64,000 nucleotides of DNA from Dermabacter sp. p3-SID358. GTDB lineage: Bacteria > Actinomycetota > Actinomycetes > Actinomycetales > Dermabacteraceae. A program made the translations under genes and the position numbers. The stretch spans positions 186,001 through 250,000 of the forward strand of contig NZ_JALXOZ010000001.1 of the NCBI RefSeq assembly GCF_025147465.1, in the 5' to 3' direction. The notes under the pieces are model-generated. The model had not been told where the DNA came from and made no database searches. It saw nothing but the letters and a program-made list of their open reading frames with translations. Positions 60,755 to 64,000 of this stretch are shown here, in pieces (the first letter of the stretch is position 1; each line of letters opens with the position of its first letter).

Positions 60755-61075
60755 CTAGATATTGAAGCCGATGGCGCGCAGCTGATCCTTGCCATCCTCA
60801 GTAATGCGCTCCATGCCCCACGGCGGCATCCACACCCAGTTGATGCGGTGCGTTTCCGTGATGGGATCGAGCGCGGCGAACGTTTGATCCTCGAGCACGT
60901 CCTGCAGCGGACAAGCGGCGCTCGTGAGGGTCATGTCGACCACGGCGTTGCCATTCTCGACGGTCACGCCGTACACGAGCCCAAGGTCGACGACGTTGAT
61001 CCCGAGCTCGGGATCAATGACGTCCTTGAGCGCCTCGGTGACGTCCTCAGCGGTGACGTCTTTCGATTCGGACAT
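60755..61075 (-). CDS. sufT: SufT / MIP18-family Fe-S assembly factor
   Basis: A 106-residue DUF59 protein. DPELGINVVDLGLVYGV and the conserved Cys in TSAACPLQD are the family hallmarks. SufT-type proteins assist Fe-S cluster maturation or delivery. An ATG start, 41 bp after sufC. Normally sufS and sufU lie between sufC and sufT; both are absent here. Confidence 0.92.
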   Translation of the reverse strand: MSESKDVTAEDVTEALKDVIDPELGINVVDLGLVYGVTVENGNAVVDMTLTSAACPLQDVLEDQTFAALDPITETHRINWVWMPPWGMERITEDGKDQLRAIGFNI

Positions 61076-61116
61076 GGTGTTGCTCGTCCTTTCGGGTAGT
61101 GACGGCCGCGCGGAGC

Positions 61117-61869
61117 TCAGGCGGAAAGAAAGCGGTCGTAGCCCTCAGCTTCAAGGCGCTCGGCGAGCTCGGGGCCGCCCTGCTCTGCGACGCGCCCGTT
61201 CACAAACACGTGAACGAAGTCGGGCTTGATGTACTTGAGGATGCGCGTGTAGTGCGTAATAAGCATGACGCCGAGACCGGTCTCATCCTTGACGTGGTTC
61301 ACGCCCTCCGACACAACGCGGAGCGCATCGACGTCGAGGCCCGAGTCGGTCTCGTCAAGGATCGCGATCTTCGGGCGGAGAAGCTCCATCTGGAGGATTT
61401 CATGGCGCTTCTTTTCGCCACCAGAAAAGCCCTCGTTAACGTTGCGCTGAGCGAACTGCGGGTCCATGCGGAGCTTTTCCATTGCGGAGTTCACGTCCTT
61501 GACCCATTCGCGAAGCTTCGGAGCTTCGCCGTCAACGGCGGTCTTCGCCGTGCGCAGGAAGTTCGAAACTGTCACGCCTGGCACCTCGACCGGGTACTGC
61601 ATAGCGAGGAAGAGACCTGCCTTTGCGCGCTCGTCGACGCTCATCTCGAGGACATCTTCTCCATCGAGAAGAACCTCGCCCGAAGTGATCTCGTACTTCG
61701 GGTGGCCCGCGAGCGAGTACGCAAGGGTAGATTTGCCGGAGCCATTCGGGCCCATGATCGCATGGGTCTCACCAGAACGGAGCGTGAGGTTCACACCCTT
61801 GAGAATCTCCTTGGTGCCTTCGGGGGTTTCCACGGTTGCGTGGAGGTCCTTGATTTCAAGAACGGACAT
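61117..61869 (-). CDS. sufC: Fe-S assembly ATPase SufC
   Basis: A 250-residue ABC ATPase without membrane parts. It has Walker A GPNGSGKSTL, FSGGEKKRHEILQMELL as signature, and Walker B AILDETDSGLDVDAL. SufC drives the SufBCD scaffold. ATG start; 15 bp after the Rieske gene in sufB-sufD-ferredoxin-sufC-sufT. Confidence 0.95.
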   Translation of the reverse strand: MSVLEIKDLHATVETPEGTKEILKGVNLTLRSGETHAIMGPNGSGKSTLAYSLAGHPKYEITSGEVLLDGEDVLEMSVDERAKAGLFLAMQYPVEVPGVTVSNFLRTAKTAVDGEAPKLREWVKDVNSAMEKLRMDPQFAQRNVNEGFSGGEKKRHEILQMELLRPKIAILDETDSGLDVDALRVVSEGVNHVKDETGLGVMLITHYTRILKYIKPDFVHVFVNGRVAEQGGPELAERLEAEGYDRFLSA

Positions 61870-61884
61870 GGTGTTCCTTTCGGT

Positions 61885-62220
61885 TCAGGAAAGTTCGATG
61901 GGGTCGAGCGAGACGCTAATCGCGCCGCTCGCCTGGTCAATAGTGACGGGATAGACGGGGGTTGCGACATGCGCGGGAAGCTGCCGCGGCACGCCAGTGC
62001 GAAGGTCGAACTGGCTGCCGTGCTTCCAACACTCCAGGGCGCCGTCCTCGACGTCGCCATCGGAGAGATTGACACTGCGGTGGGTGCAAAGGTCGCCGAG
62101 CGCATGCACGGTTCCATCCGTGTCGCGCGCGAGGGCGATCTCTACCCCCTCGACCTCGATGCCCATGACCGTTCCGGGCTCGAGGTCATCGAGGTATGCG
62201 ACCGCGTGTACCGTGGACAT
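61885..62220 (-). CDS. Rieske-type [2Fe-2S] ferredoxin in suf cluster
   Basis: A 111-residue protein with a complete Rieske site: CTH (Cys-X-His) and CWKHGSQFDLRTG (Cys-X2-His). It is the non-heme ferredoxin subunit commonly placed between sufD and sufC in actinobacteria; an electron-transfer role in cluster assembly is inferred. An ATG start that abuts the sufD stop. Confidence 0.92.
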   Translation of the reverse strand: MSTVHAVAYLDDLEPGTVMGIEVEGVEIALARDTDGTVHALGDLCTHRSVNLSDGDVEDGALECWKHGSQFDLRTGVPRQLPAHVATPVYPVTIDQASGAISVSLDPIELS

Positions 62221-63414
62221 TTAGTTCATGCTCCGCTGCAGCTCAACTTCGATCTGCTCCGTGAGGTATTCACGCACCTCCGGAACATCGATTCTCTGGA
62301 TGAGCTCCTGGAAGAAGCCGCGCACGACAAGGCGGCGCGCCTCGATTTCGGAGATGCCGCGTGCCATGAGGTAAAACAGCTGCTCGTCGTCGAAACGACC
62401 CGTCGCCGCGGCGTGGCCCGCACCTTCGATCTCGCCGGTTTCAATCTCGAGATTCGGCACAGAATCGGCGCGAGCACCCTCGGTGAGCACGAGGTTGCGG
62501 TTCATCTCGTACGTCTCGGTGCCCTCTGCTTCCTTACGGATGAGTACATCGCCCACCCATACGCTGCGTGCACCGCGCCCCTGGAGGGCGCCCTTGTACA
62601 GCACGTTGGAGGTGCACTTCGGCGCGGCGTGATCCACGAACAGGCGGTGTTCGAGGTGTTGGCCTTCATCGGAGAAGTACAGGCCGTCTTGCTCGACCCC
62701 ACCGCCAGGTCCCGCGAAAGTTGCGGTCGAGTTGACGCGCACGGCCTTCCCGCCGAGCGTGACCACGATGTGCTTGAGGCGCGCGTCCTTGCCAATCTTC
62801 GCGACGTGAGTGGAGACGTGCACGGCGTCGTCGGCCCAGTCCTGGATCGCGATCACGGTCATCTCGGAGCCCTCATCGAGCACCATCTCGACGTTTTGCG
62901 CGTAGAGCGCTGAACCCGTGTGGTTGAGAACATACGTTGCACGCGCGTTTGCTTCGGTGTGCAGCACGATCTCACCGTGACTTGCAACCGATGCATCGTG
63001 TCCCGCGACCTCAACTCGCGCAGGCTCGCTGACTTCCGCGTTTGCCGAAGCCTTGAGATAGAGCGCGTTTGCGGTGAGCTCTGCGGCGGCTGCAGCAATG
63101 CGGTCCTCGGGAAGGATCGCCTTGTGGCGCGGAGCTTCTTTCTCACCAAGCGAGTCGACGACGATGCCCTCCGGGGACTCGACCTCGTAGCTCACGACGT
63201 TTTCTTCGACGTGGGTGTCACGAGCTTCGAAAAGCGGGGCGAGCTGACGGAGGCTCGCGAAGCGCCACTCTTCCTCGCGACCGGTGGGAATCTCGTGGTT
63301 CTCGATGCCGAAAGCGGCATGGCGGGTCGCGCGGGAGAGGAGACCGCTTCGCTCCCCGGGAAGGGTGACGCCTTCCTGCTCGAGCTGTGCCTTCGAATGA
63401 TCCGTCGTGGTCAT
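62221..63414 (-). CDS. sufD: Fe-S assembly scaffold SufD
   Basis: A 397-residue protein of the SufB/SufD beta-helix family. The C-terminal ATGRFDDEQLFYLMARGISE and ARRLVVRGFFQELI segment, with an internal His-rich core (LEHRLFVDHAAPKCTSNVLY), identify it. It forms SufBC2D with SufB. The ATG shares a base with the sufB stop (TAATG). Confidence 0.94.
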   Translation of the reverse strand: MTTTDHSKAQLEQEGVTLPGERSGLLSRATRHAAFGIENHEIPTGREEEWRFASLRQLAPLFEARDTHVEENVVSYEVESPEGIVVDSLGEKEAPRHKAILPEDRIAAAAAELTANALYLKASANAEVSEPARVEVAGHDASVASHGEIVLHTEANARATYVLNHTGSALYAQNVEMVLDEGSEMTVIAIQDWADDAVHVSTHVAKIGKDARLKHIVVTLGGKAVRVNSTATFAGPGGGVEQDGLYFSDEGQHLEHRLFVDHAAPKCTSNVLYKGALQGRGARSVWVGDVLIRKEAEGTETYEMNRNLVLTEGARADSVPNLEIETGEIEGAGHAAATGRFDDEQLFYLMARGISEIEARRLVVRGFFQELIQRIDVPEVREYLTEQIEVELQRSMN

Positions 63415-64000
63415 TAACCCACGGCTCCTTCCATCTGCAGTTCAATGAGGCGGTTGAGCTCGAGCGCATACTCCATGGGGAGCTCTCGCGCGATCGGCTC
63501 GATGAAGCCGCGCACGATCATAGCCATAGCTTCGGTCTCCTCGAGACCGCGGCTCATGAGGTAAAACAGCTGCTCCTCGCTCACCTTCGACACGGTGGCC
63601 TCGTGGCCCATCTGCACATCGTCGACGCGAACGTCGACATACGGATACGTGTCGGTACGAGAAATTTGATCGACAAGAAGGGCATCGCAAAGCACGTTGG
63701 AAGCCGCGTGGTGCGCGCCGTCGTTGACTTGAACGAGACCGCGGTACGACGAGCGGCCACCGCCGCGCGAGACGGATTTCGACACGATCGAGCTCGAGGT
63801 GTGCGGTGCCATGTGCACCATCTTCGAACCCGTGTCCTGGTGCTGGCCTTCACCCGCGAACGCGATCGAAAGGGTCTCACCGCGCGCGTGCTCGCCCTGA
63901 AGCCACACAGCGGGGTACTTCATGGTGACCTTTGAGCCGATGTTGCCATCGACCCATTCCATCGTGCCGCCTTCTTCGACGGTCGTGCGCTTCGTGACGA
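63414..64000 (-). CDS. sufB: Fe-S assembly scaffold SufB, C-terminal part
   Basis: Continues off the right edge; about 194 C-terminal codons are present and the frame is open to base 64000. [40 protein letters not shown], the Cys of SNVLCDALL, and [20 protein letters not shown] are SufB signatures. The ATG at 63962 is internal, not the start. First suf gene visible of the cluster. Confidence 0.95.
   Translation of the reverse strand, partial: VTKRTTVEEGGTMEWVDGNIGSKVTMKYPAVWLQGEHARGETLSIAFAGEGQHQDTGSKMVHMAPHTSSSIVSKSVSRGGGRSSYRGLVQVNDGAHHAASNVLCDALLVDQISRTDTYPYVDVRVDDVQMGHEATVSKVSEEQLFYLMSRGLEETEAMAMIVRGFIEPIARELPMEYALELNRLIELQMEGAVG

Noticed and set aside
61099..62913. A 604-codon open frame on the plus strand across sufC, the Rieske gene and sufD
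   Set aside because: It lies antisense to three clearly identified suf genes. High GC content produces long open antisense frames; no protein family is recognisable in it.

Overview
This window is chromosomal DNA from a high-GC Gram-positive bacterium (Actinomycetota). The evidence is the gene set and order: mihF, whiA, the ANTAR regulator pdtaR, RpoZ with the actinobacterial N terminus, the trp-associated membrane protein, HGxxPAAW-like protein, and zwf-opcA-pgl. Several -10 boxes are of the TAGGCT type and many starts are GTG. A Micrococcales member, perhaps Dermabacteraceae, is my guess; no rRNA is present to settle it.

Layout. 0-8.2 kb: the 3' end of an F420-0 ligase-like gene, a Nudix hydrolase, then a mostly overlapping minus-strand series (xerD, parA, rluB, tyrA, fused cmk-der) and ctaB. 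8.6-16 kb: plus-strand pentose phosphate genes tkt, tal, zwf and an opcA-pgl fusion, then aroD. 16-22.8 kb: secG, the glycolytic cluster gap-pgk-tpiA, and rapZ-yvcK-whiA. 22.8-31 kb: uvrC, uvrA and uvrB, interrupted by a metallo-beta-lactamase-fold gene and a PEBP gene. 31-37 kb: coaE, a TRIC-type channel, aroB-aroK-aroC, rpsA. 37.1-38.1 kb: a non-conserved islet with nested inverted repeats and one orphan ORF. 38-44 kb: polA, a hotdog thioesterase, pdtaR, tRNA-Leu, pyk. 44-54 kb: lgt and the trp cluster joined to metK-coaBC-rpoZ-gmk-mihF. 54.5-58 kb: pyrR, nusB, efp and an ABC-F ATPase. 58-61 kb: ald and an SLC1-type symporter. 61-64 kb: sufT, sufC, a Rieske ferredoxin, sufD and the 3' part of sufB.

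How the genes fit together. Tkt, Tal, Zwf, OpcA and 6PGL form most of the pentose phosphate pathway and supply erythrose-4-phosphate. AroB, AroD, AroK and AroC use it to make chorismate. TyrA and the trp genes then lead to tyrosine and tryptophan. Most of the window is conserved core genome and orthodox.

The unusual parts are: (i) the rpsA-polA islet and a 68-bp relative of its inner repeats between aroD and secG, which together look like two copies of a small element with two distinguishable ends; (ii) the OpcA-6PGL fusion; (iii) familiar gene strings from which members are absent (scpAB, pyrBC-carAB-pyrD-pyrF, sufS-sufU); and (iv) an SLC1-family symporter beside ald that lacks the family's acidic-substrate arginine. 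No CRISPR array, prophage, recognisable transposase or rRNA gene was seen.
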